The notes under the pieces are model-generated. The model saw nothing but the letters and a program-made list of their open reading frames with translations. It ran no database searches and was not told the origin of the DNA. Below are positions 51,948 to 52,357 of a DNA stretch of 52,357 bases, piece after piece. Positions within the stretch are counted from its first letter, which is position 1. Each line of letters begins with the position of its first letter. The stretch spans positions 1 to 52,357 of the forward strand of contig VXMQ01000002.1 of the NCBI GenBank assembly GCA_009841015.1. Reading direction: 5' to 3'. The position numbers and the translations under genes are program-made. Origin of the DNA: Candidatus Palauibacter denitrificans. Its GTDB lineage: Bacteria > Gemmatimonadota > Gemmatimonadetes > Palauibacterales > Palauibacteraceae.

Positions 51948-51969
51948 CCCCGTCTTCTCCGGGACGGGG
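51948..51969 (-). promoter_or_regulatory. Hairpin at the btuB ribosome-binding site, candidate expression platform
   Basis: On the minus strand CCCCGTC and GACGGGG form a perfect 7-bp stem around an 8-base loop containing GGAGAA, ending 4 bases before GTG 51943. The hairpin holds the only purine-rich ribosome-binding candidates (loop GGAG and stem GGGG), so it could gate translation in response to the riboswitch. Confidence 0.45.
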
Positions 51970-52053
51970 AAGAGCACGGTCGAACGTCCACGCGACGGCG
52001 CGAACGCGGGACCACGCCCTCCCGCGAGGGTGTCGATCCGAAGACGGAGGAGA

Positions 52054-52215
52054 GGTCTCCTGGCTTGGGACGGATCCGCTCGCCTTCCCGGGCCTGGGGC
52101 CCAGTGGCTTCGTGAGCGGAACGCCGAGGGATTGAATCCCTCTTGTCCCTTTACAGTGGCGGGGCCGCGCCGGACTTTCACCGGACTTCCGAGCGCCCCT
52201 CCGTCTATGAACTGC
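52054..52215 (-). ncRNA. Cobalamin riboswitch controlling btuB
   Basis: Read on the minus strand: GGTGAAAGTCCGG (52182-52170), CCCGCCACTGTAAA (52163-52150), the B12-box-type AGCCACTGG (52109-52101), CCCGGGAAGGCG (52090-52079) and the 3' AAGCCAGGAGACC (52066-52054). These elements in this order are the conserved cobalamin aptamer core. The 5' boundary is uncertain; stems may extend to about 52240. It ends about 110 bases before the btuB start and should turn expression off when B12 is bound. Confidence 0.9.
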
Positions 52216-52285
52216 GATGATGGATACGAGCCCTGCACGCCGCGTGCAAGCCACCGAGTTGCCCCGCCCTCGGACATGCGGCTAT

Positions 52286-52357
52286 CCTCGCAGATTGACG
52301 CGAGGGGGCCACCGGAAGTTCGGTCCGAAGCCGACGCGGCCCCGCCACTGTAGGAGG
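52286..52357 (+). ncRNA. Second cobalamin riboswitch, plus strand, cut by the right edge
   Basis: On the plus strand a hairpin CCTCGC...GCGAGG (52286-52305, 8-base loop) precedes GGAAGTTCGGTCCGAAGCCG (52314-52333) and GCGGCCCCGCCACTGTAGG (52336-52354). The order and spacing match the aptamer core of the first riboswitch and the actinobacterial-type consensus (GGAA..GGT..GAA.CC..GCGG.CCCGCCACTGT). The B12 box and 3' part lie beyond the window. It would control a plus-strand gene just outside, so two B12 sensors are back to back. Confidence 0.75.

Noticed and set aside
1..52357. tRNA, rRNA, insertion sequence or prophage genes
   Set aside because: No cloverleaf, transposase, integrase or phage structural gene could be recognised by reading. 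Small RNAs other than the two riboswitches cannot be excluded.

Overview
The window is very GC-rich, densely packed bacterial DNA with short gaps, many 4-base ATGA/GTGA stop-start overlaps and no tRNA or rRNA gene that I can see. The protein families point to a Gram-negative heterotroph of the Gemmatimonadota type, possibly a marine or host-associated lineage. They include secreted sortilin-like propeller proteins, an M14 zinc peptidase, exported amidohydrolases, creatininase-like proteins, DinB proteins, a DUF5916 protein, a DUF1592/DUF1552 pair and a TonB-dependent receptor. The phylum is inferred from gene content, not from a marker gene.

Left part (1-12.1 kb). A CRTAC1-type FG-GAP/ASPIC protein runs off the left edge and is divergent from a secreted DinB protein. 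Then come a small lipoprotein-like ORF, a conserved small protein, an SDR/DUF2867 fusion, a PIN toxin-antitoxin pair, a second DinB protein, a coiled-coil protein coupled to an exported amidohydrolase, a cytoplasmic creatininase-family enzyme, a possible BlaI C-terminal remnant and a 1083-aa sortilin-like protein.

Middle (12.3-34.5 kb). An exported M14 peptidase is followed by a glycan-modification cluster of two paralogous GT2 enzymes placed tail to tail, a sulfotransferase, and a glycosyltransferase-sulfotransferase fusion. After these come a double-rhodanese protein, an FG-GAP protein, MsrB, and an apparent operon of multicopper oxidase, exported amidohydrolase, membrane protein and SDR. 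On the minus strand, an NSS transporter precedes a chorismate mutase-prephenate dehydrogenase. A threonine-dehydratase-like PLP enzyme and a DUF5916 outer-membrane-type protein follow on the plus strand.

Right part (34.6-52.4 kb). A DUF1592-type cytochrome-like protein, a DUF1552 protein and an ankyrin protein form one plus-strand set. HicAB lies behind a perfect 16-bp palindrome. A minus-strand set encodes an exported creatininase-like protein with altered metal-ligand positions, an unknown exported protein and a c-type cytochrome joined to a PHM-like copper domain. The right end is a vitamin B12 locus. It holds cobT-cobU-cobS-cobC with nested stop-start overlaps and, converging on them, a btuB-type receptor followed by a beta-propeller lipoprotein. 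A cobalamin riboswitch precedes btuB. A second cobalamin riboswitch, in the opposite orientation, is cut by the right edge, so another B12-controlled gene probably lies just outside.

The most interesting candidate is the riboswitch-btuB-propeller-lipoprotein unit. It has the architecture of the Bacteroides BtuB-BtuG surface B12 capture pair, but in what looks like an unrelated phylum. The GT2-sulfotransferase fusion cluster and the cytochrome/PHM/creatininase-like exported operon are the next most interesting.
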